Made by a program: the position numbers and the translations under genes. This document shows, one piece after another, positions 33,415 through 44,331 of a DNA stretch of 64,000 nt (the stretch's first letter is position 1; each line of letters starts with the position of its first letter). A model generated the notes under the pieces. That model did not search any database, was not told the origin of the DNA, and was given only the letters and a program-made list of their open reading frames with translations. The stretch comes from Tetrapyrgos nigripes (lineage: Eukaryota > Basidiomycota > Agaricomycetes > Agaricales > Campanellaceae), in the NCBI GenBank assembly GCA_013368315.1, contig JAACJM010000181.1, positions 104,477 to 168,476 on the forward strand, given 5' to 3'.

Positions 33415-33492
33415 CACTGCCGTCGTTGTCGTCGTTGTCGTCATCGTTGTCGTTGTCGTTGTCGTTGTCGTCATCGTTGTCGTCATTGTCCT
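33415..33492. repeat. (GTT/GTC)n trinucleotide tract
   Basis: About 24 triplets of GTT, GTC and ATC types (TCGTTGTCGTCGTTGTCGTC...). Possibly translated on the minus strand as Thr-rich tail of the neighbouring gene; plus-strand frames give poly-Val and are not taken as genes. Confidence 0.9.
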
Positions 33493-34359
33493 GCATTGAG
33501 AATCCCCTGTTACAATAACTGTTTATCCCCAAGGAACACAAATGCGTCGTATAGTAAAGACTTACAAATTCACAGCAGTGGGAGACAGACCATCAACTGT
33601 TGTAGGCGAAGCATTCTCTGTTGGGATAACAGTATTCACTGTCGAGGACGAATCATTGTCCTCTGATGAGGACGAATCACTCTCTGCTGAACGAGTGGGG
33701 CGAACAATGAAGTTTCGAGACTGGATCCTGACAGTAGGCATGGGTACAACAATTCTACCATGTTTGGTGATGGCGACAATGTCAGGTAGCTGAAAACGAA
33801 TATCTGGAAGTAGAACATTGTACGCCAGTCGTTTAGTGTAGTGATTAACACTTGCGTCGCGTGCACGAACGAGGACACCAGATTCGGGGGAGACCGTGAC
33901 CACGTCAGAATCCCATGAGGGACGGGCAACGAAGCCACAGGAGGGATTAGTTGGTATAACGGAAGAGTGTGGGATGTTGTCTGCGTCCTTTTCAAGCTCA
34001 TCACGCGGACTTCCTCCTTCAGGTGTGCTGGCTCTGGGTATAGATTGGTCAGGACGCCGCGAGTGACGGGGAGCGACATCGCCGGGGATGTTGTCTGCGG
34101 CTTGGTCAGGACGCTGTGAGTGACGGGGAGCGACGTCGCCGGGGATGTTATCTGCGGCCGGCCGATCTTGTCCTTCAAGCTCATCATAAGAGCTTCCTCC
34201 TTCACATGTGCTGGCTGCATGCACCTGTACCTCGGTTCCATTGAGGCCGCTCCCTCCTTTTCCTCCAGATGGCTCACCACCAGGGAGAACTGGGGGTATA
34301 GATGCTGTGGGTGCAGATGCAATTGACAAAGGGTCCTGGATGTTGGATTGAGACAGCAT
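33415..34359 (-). CDS. Orphan low-complexity protein with a conserved middle
   Basis: Minus strand. The main exon (34359 to about 33564) starts MLSQSNIQDPLSIASAP and contains two tandem AADNIPGDVAPRHS units, then a more structured part (GFVARPSWDSDVVTVSPESG, YNVLLPDIRFQLPDIV, KHGRIVVPMPTVRIQSR) and a Ser/Asp-rich tail (SDSSSSEDNDSSST). A donor-like GTAAGT at the end of the frame may splice into 33489-33415, where the trinucleotide repeat would be read as poly-Thr before a stop. I do not recognise the family. It lies between gene A and gene B on the same strand. Confidence 0.4.
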
Positions 34360-34566
34360 AGGTGGAGGATGAGATGTCTGAAATAGAGCGTCAAGTGGCT
34401 ACGGTGGTTAGACGTAGCAGCTTTAAAACGTACCCTTAAGAAATTTACGTTGTTTAACAGTTGGGATTAAGTGAGTAAGCGATACAAGCGAGATACAAGT
34501 ACAAGGAACGATGGCGTTCGAGGATAATGCCTGTGTTGTCATGTGATTCTAGATCCGGCCCTACGC

Positions 34567-34689
34567 GCTTTGTAGGGGAGGATGTGCCGGAAGGGGTTTT
34601 GTGATCAGAGGAGCGCATTCTTTAACCGGTTGCTCAGAAGGTGAGTTGTTGAAGAGGCGAACTCTACAACAAGGCGGATTGACAGACGA
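34567..34689 (-). repeat. 123-bp direct repeat, copy downstream of gene B
   Basis: Identical to 37480-37602 except for one base (GCATTC versus GCATCC). On the minus strand it includes the promoter side, an ATG and the first codons of gene B (MRSSDHKTPSG...), so this copy is the cut-off 5' end of a second gene of the same kind. Confidence 0.95.
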
Positions 34690-34764
34690 GTCTATGTGGA
34701 ATGACAAAATAAATACAGATGTGTAAAGGAGGGATATTCTAGAGGTGTGAAGAGTCTATAACGA

Positions 34765-37531
34765 CTAATCACGGGAAAATAGAAAAGAGACCGTTATAGA
34801 ACCCAAAAGTACCGACAACGAGTACAATGAATAAATGCCTAAGAGAACCACAGTACAGCAGATCAAGCTCCAAGAGTCCTTAAGAATAGTGGGATTGTTA
34901 CTATCGGGAAAAGGGGAATTGTCTGACTCGTCCTCCTCTTTTACATTTGGAGTGTCCCCATCAACAGCCCCATCAACAGCGGGGTCCAGGAAGACGGGGA
35001 CGGTGGAACTGGAAGCGACGACAGTGTCTTCTAACTCGACGCCATAGGATTTAGAGTTAGGGAAGCTGTCACTGGCCACAGTGTCATCTTTCTCAGCGTC
35101 AGGGGATGATTTGGAGTTGGGGAAGGCGTCATCGGTGAGAAAGGTATTGTCATTGTCATTGTGGGAGGGAGAATCGTCTGGGACAACATGGCGGGATGTT
35201 TGGCGGGATGTTTCATGTACCCAGTCTACTATTCGGTCGCTTGCAAGAGAATCGTCTGAGCTATCAGCGAGAGCTATTTCATTTTGCTCGTGATCGGCTT
35301 TGACGTGGTCGACTTTGACTGGATCGGCTGGCTGATAAGGCAAATCTGGAGTCAATGATATCAGACGAGCTCAAAACTGATTTACCTGAAATTTTACCTG
35401 ACTTCATCCAGGGCCTTTTAATATCCCTATCTTTCAAATTCTCCAACACCCAGTCCAGTGCAGAAGTTTTGTTTTGAGAATCTTGTATGTGTTTCCAAAC
35501 ATGGTTATTGAACCATCGGGCATGTGCATCCAGAGTGGAGACATAGTTGAAATAATTAACAGGATCAACCAGAGGTCCCCACTCATGGACCCTCTGGATT
35601 GCAAACCGCAGGTTGCCGTCATCTTTCTATAGTATCCATCAGTGACTGGCTAAAAGACCTGGCATATATAGAGACTCACGAATTGAGCACGAGCCACAAA
35701 GAGCGCGGATATGTGCATACTGGTAGCAAGACCATAGAGCGGATACGGTATGTTGAGGCATGCATAGACGGCGGCACCACTGAGGAGACCGGCACAAACC
35801 TGGTTCTTAGCGACCTCAAATTGGGCTACACGGAACTCCTGGACCAAGGCAGGAATGTCGAGGTTATGCCCGCGCAATGGCTTCGGAATTCGTTCTTTAA
35901 GCGTAGTCCAGTCCAGAAGAGTCGTTATATAAACCAACTGTTCTTGTGTAAGCGTTGGCCCAATGGAAAGACTGATTATGACATATTGATCGGCTCTGGA
36001 GTATTCGCTCAGCCCAAGGTCCTTAGAGCTGTTAACTACTGGTCGAACGAGACGCTCCGCAAATAGTTGAACTCTGGAATGTGTTAGTGGTAGGGTCACA
36101 ATGTAGTGATGGAAGCACTCACGGTAGTCCATGTGATGTCCAAATGTCCTCTACGACGTTATCCAGAGGACGCCTGAACGAAGACTCTAGGGGTAGAAGG
36201 CCGGGTTGTTTGCGGGCCAGATCCATGATTTCGTCACGCCTCAACGGGTAATCACCAGCAGGCTCCACTTGTGCTCTTAAATCGGCAAGAGTCATCCATG
36301 TGCGTGTTAACTTGGAGAAGACCGCGAGATAAGAATATCGTAAGATCTTCTCCGAAGGAGAGGGCAGAGCGCGAAACAAATTCCGGTGATGCATGCTAAG
36401 CGTTTCACAGCAGATGTGGAAGATGAAGGGTTTGACATGGTGTGTCAATGTCAGGTCAACAGCGATGCGCGTGGCGAAGACTTTGGAAACCGCGGCATGA
36501 TGGGCAAGCTGCTTGGACGCATCTCGGCGGGTTTGATACCACTCGGATTCAGTCAAAGTTTCAGTTAGTTCTGCAACTTCTTTCTTCTCCTTTTCCGGGA
36601 ACGTGTCAAAGAGCTTGTCCAAGTCCTGGCCGCCCTCATCTTCAATTGTCTGAAAGGAAAATTAGGTCAAGAAGATGAAAACACGCTTTGGAAACGCACC
36701 TTAAATATACGGAGAAGATTGTAGCTGCAGCATATTTGCTGTGACTCCAAGAAGTTATCCCAATCGAGCACCTGTTGAATAGCCAGCATGGGTATATGAA
36801 GAAAGCTTGGGACGTGGTCTGTTCCGTCTGCCGCTTCCACGCTGGCGAGATAGGCGCGGAACTGGTTCTCGTTCGCCGCGAATCTGGCGCATGCTAGTAA
36901 GCTTCAGCGTAAACGAGTCAATGAGACAGGCATACGTTGATAAGGATGATGTTTCGTTCGTGTTTCCGGATGCCGGTGTTCTCTTCGCCGATACGTCGGT
37001 ACCCGGCGTTTCAGCTGATCCCGATAGTGCAAGCGTCAAGTTTTGAAGACTGCCGCTTATACGACGCATGTCATCGTAGTCGTCGCTGTCCGTAGGGGTA
37101 TTATTGCTATTGCCCATTTTGGAACGTTTGGTGGGAGACTGCTCTTTATGACTGCGAGATTGGTCTTTTCGGGGAGAAATAGAACCTGTCCGGGATGACG
37201 AAGGTGTTGAAACCAGGTGGTAGGATGATTTGGTTACAGTCTGTGACCTAGTTTTAGGGTCCGTGACGATCGGACGACCACGGTAGGTCTGTTGGTCTTC
37301 CTTGGAAGGGGAAGGTCTCCGAGGTGAAGTTCGCTTTAGAGGGGAGAGTGGGCGAGGTGAACCACTTTGCTGGGAAGTGGAAGATGCAGAGAAGAGGGGG
37401 GGAACGTCTACGTAGACGGTTCGCTTTGTAGGGGAACGACCTCGAGGGGAACGACTGTCCTTGGAAGATGAGCGACGTTGCTTTGTAGGGGAGGATGTGC
37501 CGGAAGGGGTTTTGTGATCAGAGGAGCGCAT
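34765..37531 (-). CDS. Orphan Agaricomycete protein B with C-terminal membrane segment
   Basis: Minus strand, about seven exons. The first (37531-36936) is a basic Ser/Pro-rich head (SPTKQRRSSSKDSRSPRGR, many SP/TP sites). After introns 36884-36935 and 36650-36699 come NQFRAYLASVE, IQQVLDWDNFLES and LDKLFDTFPEKEKKEVAELT, then FIFHICCETLSMHH and ADLRAQVEPAGDYPLRRDE (to about 36123). The next exon holds VQLFAERLVRPVV and EVAKNQVCAGLLSGAAVY, followed by RVHEWGPLVDPVNYF (about 35620-35400). The last exon is acidic and Ser-rich and ends in a hydrophobic stretch (SWSLICCTVVLLGIYSLYSL) near the stop at 34765, like a tail anchor. Related to gene A; no known domain. Bracketed by a 123-bp direct repeat. 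Confidence 0.65.
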
Positions 37532-37602
37532 CCTTTAACCGGTTGCTCAGAAGGTGAGTTGTTGAAGAGGCGAACTCTACAACAAGGCGGATTGACAGAC
37601 GA
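37480..37602 (-). repeat. 123-bp direct repeat, copy at the start of gene B
   Basis: Partner of 34567-34689, 2913 bp apart, same orientation. Covers the first 17 or so codons and the 5' flank of gene B. Confidence 0.95.
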
Positions 37603-37782
37603 ACTGTACCATAAAGAGTCGTGCGTTTGTCGTGTGTTTCGGGAATAAGTACTTATGGTATTACAATACGAATCTTTCAATTAGCCAAGAGCGCGGCCCA
37701 ATGCACGAGAGTTTTTCCCACCAATAGTCAAAAACACAATAGCCCCCATTCCGCCCCATTGTCGTACGTGCCACCAGGCATC

Positions 37783-37855
37783 CGAATCCGTTTCGGTGCT
37801 TTCTACAGGACGAATGCGTTTCGTTCTGGTGCAGCTAGAATGCGGTTCTACCTGC
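37783..37855 (+). repeat. Dispersed ~75-bp module, copy 4
   Basis: GGCATCCGAATCCGTTTCGG, GACGAATGCGTTTCGTTCTG, GTGCAGCTAGAATGCGGTTC. Lies upstream of gene B, as copy 3 lies upstream of gene A. Confidence 0.8.
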
Positions 37856-38339
37856 ACTTCACGTCCTACAGTCTGGTCGACTCCGACTATTCCCCCAGAT
37901 ATAGTTCGGCTCATCTGGTCGCATAAGTCGCTCTTCAGATGCTTGGAGAGCATTCGTGAAGTACAAGGTATCTTCCACTCGAATCCTTACTCCTGGCACA
38001 GGCTAATGGGATTATCTCCTTCCATGTTATTCCAACCACGGAAATGGGATCATCTCTCCTTCCAGGCTTCCAATCACGGAATACAAATGTATACGCTTAG
38101 ATGGGAAGAAGGATTCGGACGGGAAAACATAAAGGGAGGGAGAACAAGAATTAGGGAGAACTAGGCTCCTGGTTTCCAAGGCAAACATGCCTACGACTTT
38201 ATTGTTCTGATGCTTTTTATACCAATGATTCACAATTTCTGCAGCATTCTCACTTCGCCATGTTCTCCTCTCTTACCAGGGGTTTCAGAGGATTTTCCGT
38301 ATCCCCAGGTCCTGATGTGTGTGAGGTCTTTCTTGTACC

Positions 38340-38740
38340 ACGGACATCTGTTGACTGTTTTGCAGGTTGTTTCCGGTGACTCGACTCAAGAAATCTCTCG
38401 TAATGTCAGTACCCGTTCAGCAACAGCATTTCCTCAGCTGAAAAGTTTTCAGGCAAACTCGTCGCTTCCCTCTGAACTCCTCGACGGAATGGGTTCTCTC
38501 AAGCTACAGGAGGAGTTGTTGGTGAGTCCCAGTCACACCACAGCCTTGTCATAGACTTAACGTCGTATAGTCTCACTCGTCGCACTCGTCGCTACCAGCT
38601 GAGGGTATGGGAACCCTCAATATGGCTATGGGAGCCCTCAAAATTGAGGATGACAATGCCATGCTGGGATCTTTCTCGCCAAGGATAATGAATTCAGCTG
38701 TACGCCCAGTTCTTGTTTCATCCTCAGCGTCGGTCTAATC
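38340..38740 (+). other. Possible small reading frames upstream of the transposase
   Basis: A coding-like frame ending SSLPSELLDGMGSLKLQEEL at about 38521, a GTGAGT...TATAG intron-like gap, then SSLPAEGMGTLNMAMGALK to a stop at 38738. The two exons repeat the SSLP..GMG+L theme. Possibly an extra ORF or N-terminal exons of the adjacent element; I cannot tell. Confidence 0.35.
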
Positions 38741-38750
38741 TATTGCGATA

Positions 38751-41700
38751 ATGCCTCAGAATGATCAGACGTCAAGCAGTAGCCGGTTCGACGACGATTT
38801 GGTGACTCTTCTCACTGCAGCGACCATTACCGCGACTCCTGCGGACGGATCCTCGCACAACAAATTATTCTCTTCATCGTGCGAAGCCTACCAGCAGGCC
38901 AGCACTTCCTCCCGTACCTATCGCCCCTTAGAGATGTCTGATGTCGTCGAGGGTCTGCAGGCTGCCGTTGCTGCACGCAGCCCTGTCTCCTCCCCGTCTC
39001 GGCGACCCGGACGTCAGTTTGGTTCGACTGCTGTGTATTTGCCTCGACGACCGTCAAATCAATCTCCAGCAGGTTCTCCACAGCCTACCACACCAAATTT
39101 CCTTACTCCACCGGCTTCAGATCCAGCGACTACACTTCGTGATCAGAAGGAACACTTGGCATTGGAAAATATGAGTGGGAGATTGGCGGAACACGAAGAT
39201 ATGATGTTTGGTGATGCATTCTCGTCCTTGGATGCTGAACAGCAGGATTTGAAGCTGGAGTTGGCGCGTACTTTCTTGAAGAGCAGTCTAGGAGAGATTA
39301 CGCAACTTCTTTCCAATGCACATCGCAGGCAGAAATCGGCCGCCCGTCGCAGTAGCAGTGATTCAGCCTCGAAGGTAGAGCAGCTCAATAATCAGAGAAA
39401 GGCCTTGCATGAACGCCTTCGAAGTCTCAGCGTCAAGATCGCTGCTTTGGACGCTTTCCGTGTTCCCAAGGCACCGGTTAGAATCAATGCAGGTAAGGTC
39501 TCCTTTTTTCCTGTTCTGTGTTATACATTCTCATTTGTCCTCAGATTATGTCTACAACTCAGACTTCCCTAAATTAGATCAAATCAACCAAGTTTTGATT
39601 CTACTTGCTGTCATTTGCAACATGGTCATAGGTCTATCCATCACGCAATGCAACTTCCTCGTTGGGGTCGTGGTCTTGTTGGTGAAGTTGGGCATGTCCA
39701 CGGGAGGGACTCATGACAGCAGCATCTCGTATTCCCCCACACCTTCCCAGAACACCATCATCTCGGATATGCCGACATCTCTTGCCGACGCTCTGAAAAA
39801 GTTTGGAGTTGAAGGTTCCTTTGATATGTATGCAGCGTGCCCCACATGCAACTTCACCAACAAGGCAACCATGTTAGACAACAACGGCCAATCTCATTAT
39901 CCCGAGACATGTGCCAACCTAGTTGTTGGCGAGAGTGGGAAGTCGATATGTGGAACTGGACTGTTGAATCGCCGTTCCAATGGCACAGCCCATCCAATCA
40001 AGCCCTACCTTGTCAGTTCCTTTCACGACTACCTGGCCCGTTGTCTTGCCGATCCTGCCTACCTTGGGCTCTCGAACAAGGCAGCTGATGATGCTTACGA
40101 AGCCATTAATAGTGGAACCGCATGCAATGACGTTCAGAATGTTTTCGAAGCGAACTTCACTTCTGACTTCAAGGGACCAGACGGATCATTATTTGTGAAC
40201 CGTGGAGCCAAGATCCGTCTCGCATTCTCCATTCACACAGATTTCTTAAACCCCAACGGCATAACTCATCGTGGACCCACTCAATCCATTGGCGTCATCT
40301 CCTGTGCCAACTTGGCCCTGGATCCTTCCATTCGCTATCTTCCCGAATACATGTATATTGCTGGCATTATACCCGGTCCAAAGGAACCGAACGTCGACGA
40401 AATGGATCACTTTGTGCGCCCGGTCATCGAGAAGTTTGCTACAGCTTGGAAGCCCGGTCTGAAGGTCTCCCGAACGGCTGAATCGGAGTTGGAGACGGCG
40501 GTGGAGACGGGAATTTTTCTTTCGACTAATGATCTTCCCGCTGCTCGAAAGGTGGCTGGATTTCAGGGCATCAACTCCGAGTTTATATGCACCGTGTGTC
40601 GGTTACGAGGAAGGGAACAGGTTATGAACACCAATCACTCACATTGGCCAACGCGAGATGTGAATGAACTACGTCGTCTGGCTGAGCAATATCGGGATGC
40701 TCAGACTGTTGCACAACGAAAGTCGCTTTTCAAACAGCACGGAGTTCGTTGGTCATCGTTCTGGATGCTGGAGTATTGGGACCCAACCAAGATGCTAGTC
40801 ATCGATGCCATGCATTGCATCCTCGAGGGCATTGTTCATTACCACTGCCGTCATGTCCTCTGACTGGATACTAGTGCCTCCAAGACTAAGACCGATTCAG
40901 AAAACTTCAAGTATGCGTATGACTGGCCATGGGTAGATTATTCGGACGACCTTGGCCCCCCAGGTCGCACTTTGGAGGAGAAGGACGTCCCATGTGTCGC
41001 GAAGGTTCAGCAAGCCCTTTGCATTTCCCTTCAGGGCGACAAGTCGCTCACGCTGGAAGGATTGTGGACCCGGTTATACAACAAGCCCAACTTGAATTCA
41101 TTGCACTTCGTGGTGCACAATTTAGGGCTTTCGTTGGCGTTGAATGATATTCGGGAAGAGGTCGCCGACCTCTACCTGAAGCGAGTCACTCAGAAATCGA
41201 AGTCGAAGAACCCCGAAACACGGTTTCCTTTTCATAAAGAGGCAAATACAAAGTCTCACCTCGTCGCAATACTGATCAATTGGGTGAGATAATACTTCAA
41301 TCTTTTTTTCCTGCGGTCTGATCCTTCTCGCAGAGATTGAAACAACCCATGCACGCAAGCCACAACCTTCCTGTTACCGGTACCCACGACACCCTCGCCC
41401 ACATCCGCCACGTCATCGCCACGACTCAGACCCCATCATGGGTCAACTCTGTGCCTAAGAACTACGGTGACGCCGACGCAGGCACTCTCAAAGCTGACGA
41501 ATGGAGGACCCTCAGCACCATCTATCTACCCATTGCACTCGTGACGTTGTGGGGAGACGAACACTCTCCACCGAGTCAAGATCCTGCTGTTCTACAGAGT
41601 GTTTTGGATCATACTATGTGGCTCTTCCAGGCAGTAATGATAGTTTGCCGGAACACAATGACGACTGATCGTGCAGATGCATTTCGGGAGTTCGTTGATA

Positions 41701-42477
41701 AATGGGTCAACAATTTGCGTAAAGTACATCCTCATACAAGAGAACACGCTGCTCGCCCCAATATTCACGCAGCTGGTCACATATATGACTTCCTCATACG
41801 CTATGGACCCATACTTAACTGGTGGTGCTTTCCGTTTGAGCGTTTGGTCGGAACTTTGCAGAAGATTAATACTAGTGATCACATTGGTGGTAAGTAGTGA
41901 CTGTTTTCAGTTATTGTCCTACTCACATTGTTGTCCAGGCGTCATGGAATCCACGATCATGAAAACCTTAGCGCGTACAGCCAACATTCGCCGCTGGCTC
42001 AGACGTCCAGAGTGTCCTGAGGCAGTGAAGCAGCTCAAAGTTCTTTTCGACAAATGTTTCGTTCCGGCAAATGCTCCTCCTCCCCAGGAGGAGAACCACG
42101 AGATGAAAGGCAATTTCCGTGCATATGCGAAGCACAAAGGCATCAATTTCTCTGGCGTGCATACACATTCCGGGAACTCTCATATCATTTATCGACCAGT
42201 CGGGAGTCCGTCAGCTATAGCTGGCCAAATAGAAGTCATTGAAGACATGTCCGCTGAACGTGGTACACCTATCCTCGTCCATGTCCGACCCTTTCTTCCG
42301 TTGGTGAAGCCGCTATCCGACCCTTTCCTCCGTTATCCCCACTTCCAGGCCACAACGTACTCTTCTCAGCTCAGCGACGAGAAAGATATCATTGGTCTGG
42401 ATCGTATCATAAGCCATGCCGCTCGTTTCGATTACTCTTATGGGAGATCAGTTCTTGTTGATCTCTCTAGGGATTGA
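38751..42477 (+). pseudogene. Tnp2/CACTA-like transposase gene with an in-frame stop
   Basis: Exons 38751-39492, 39545-41283, 41334-41889 and 41939-42477, joined across 52-, 50- and 49-nt introns. The N-terminal region has a coiled-coil-like SLSVKIAALDAFRVPKAPVR, then a hydrophobic segment (LILLAVICNMVIGLSI) and a Cys pair (MYAACPTCNFTNKATM) with a later CTVCR. The catalytic-type region has YWDPTKMLVIDAMHCILEG (the 'D.MH' motif of Tnp2) and the C-terminal part has AAGHIYDFLIRYGPILNWW and CFPFERLVGTL, as in Tnp2/DUF4218 proteins of EnSpm/CACTA elements. These enzymes cut and paste the element in the nucleus. A TGA at 40861-40863 falls in frame directly after HCRHVL, and the frame stays open on both sides, so the gene carries a single nonsense change (a CGA-to-TGA transition would explain it). 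Element ends were not located. Confidence 0.78.
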
Positions 42478-42554
42478 AAATTTAGTCATCTCTGCCTCTG
42501 TTTTTGAGAAGTGGGTTATGGGAGGAAAGCTGAGGCAATGATAATCGTTGGTTC

Positions 42555-42680
42555 TGAGGCAGTGTCTGATAACATTGAAGGCAGGTTTTGGTGGCTCTCT
42601 TCCTCATCACGTTGATGAGGAGCAGCGGACAGGGACATTAGTTACGATAATGTGGACTATTATATGACTTATCGCTATGT
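42555..42680 (+). repeat. 3' tail shared with the 57.8 kb gene
   Basis: GAGGCAGTGTCTGATAACAT, TGAAGGCAGGTT, CGGACAGGGACATTAG and TTACGATAATGTGG occur here after the transposase stop and, in the same order, at 57832-57925. Likely a shared terminal region of two related mobile units. Confidence 0.7.
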
Positions 42681-43003
42681 AGAGTACTTAGAGAACCATG
42701 GAATTTCCTTCTTATGCCATTTCCGCCTACGCCTCCGCACACGAAGTTTGACCAGGTTAAAGCGTGTCCAGGCCCTTGCCCTCTCTTGGATCTGACGTGA
42801 CCGCCGGCCTTGCTGATTGCCCTTTGGGCCAAGTCCTCAGACTTCATCTTTCCTTTCTTCGTAAGACCTCACATACCGGGAGACTAGCTTATTCTTCTTG
42901 TCTAAATGTTTGTCACACATGTTTAGAACAATAAAGAGAACGTACAAATTAATAACCAAAGTCTGAGTAGGGATATGTATCAACACATAGCAAAAAATGA
43001 CTA
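42681..43003. other. No gene recognised
   Basis: Intergenic between the transposase unit and the 3' end of the split orphan gene; only a short shadow frame. Confidence 0.4.
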
Positions 43004-44084
43004 CTACAAGCGGTATGGGATAGATGCTGCTCTGAAAAATACATTGAGGAAAGAACTGGTATAGTAAAAAGCAAGGTCTCTTTCAATCTGGTCGAGCCGA
43101 GTCCCAAAATTGTGACCACTCATATCAACCGGAAACCCAGACAACAGCACAGGAGGCTTCGGTCCACGCCAGGTAGTCATGATCTTGTGAAGAACCCCCA
43201 AGATCTGTGACCTTTTTGTGGGATCCGTGGAAGCTAACCCATCTTGCGCCTTCTGACAGTCAGTGTACTCTCTCGCTCCAATCCAGCACCGGTCAAGAAG
43301 ATTCTGGCGTTCTGGCAGTGACATATTGCTCTCGTCGAGCTGGGCATCCAGCGCGACGAGATCCTGCCGGAAGTTGAGCTCGTACAGTTCCCAGATGATC
43401 TCCTTGGCGATGGTTGGTGGTACCTGGATACCATCAATTGTTTCGCCGCGCCAAGTCACAGGAACAGACGATAACTGATCAAATTGGACGGTATTCCTGC
43501 TCACCATACTCTTCAACAGAGTCTGCATCTCCAGTCGCTGCTTCCCTGTGCGTGTGTCGGACCTGATCTCCTGCTCCTCGTCAATAGTGAGCAGCTGTCG
43601 CCATTGTTTCTTTGAGTAGCGTTTAGAGCTATACGAGAGACGGTAAATGAAGATATCCTTCAACTTGAGGTAGTTGCAAAAGAGGGTAGCAGCGGTCGAC
43701 GGGTTACCGGTCGTCACAAATAAGTCTGCCGGCGGAAGAGCATAACCACGGTTTACTCCCTCAGGGGCAGCGAGAGACTGATTGTGGGTTGCAAGTTCCT
43801 CTAATGCAATTCTCCAGTTGTCTATTGATTGCGGCATAACTGGGCTGGAGGGAGTCATGAAAGTATTGTTGGAGCTGTCAGCGAGTTGCTTGGCTTTCCC
43901 TCCTCTTGTATCTATAGAAAACATGAATCAGAGAGAGAAATAGGGCCATTGAGCAACCTTACATGGGGCATATCGTCCTTGGGAGGCAGAGGAGGTGGAC
44001 CTGGTGGGAAGGGTAGATTTAAAAGGAAGGCTGGCCTTTTGCATGGATGTCGAGCTTTGGGGTGTAGAGTTTCCGAGTGGAGAA

Positions 44085-44320
44085 TAATAGACTTAGGTTA
44101 TCTTAGCGAATAGTCTTAGTGAGAGTCACAAAGTGGGGGGTAAGAGCGTGCGAACGTATCTCGCTTGACTCTCAAGTATATATCATTAATTGATGTAGTA
44201 TAACAATATAAATAGTCTAAGTATATCCGTATGATCATTTGACCGTATGTCCGCAGTACCTGATTGATTGCCGTATGCGTAGTAGCTTAGTAATATGATC
44301 GTTATCATTAAATTCCAACA
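44085..44320 (-). repeat. 3' LTR of the copia element
   Basis: Identical to 48888-49123; preceded (on the minus strand) by the purine run and followed by the GAGAA duplication. Confidence 0.97.
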
Positions 44321-44331
44321 CTCCCCTTCAA
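44321..44331 (-). other. Polypurine tract
   Basis: TTGAAGGGGAG on the minus strand, directly before the 3' LTR; the polyprotein stop TGA overlaps it. It is the site where plus-strand DNA synthesis would start. Confidence 0.8.

Noticed and set aside
33236..33518. Plus-strand frames with poly-Val or Ser-rich runs
   Set aside because: Translation of the trinucleotide tract; no other protein-like features.
38751..42477. KDZ-type element with a TET/JBP dioxygenase gene
   Set aside because: The transposase motifs fit Tnp2/CACTA better and no dioxygenase (H-x-D...H) frame was seen in the window.
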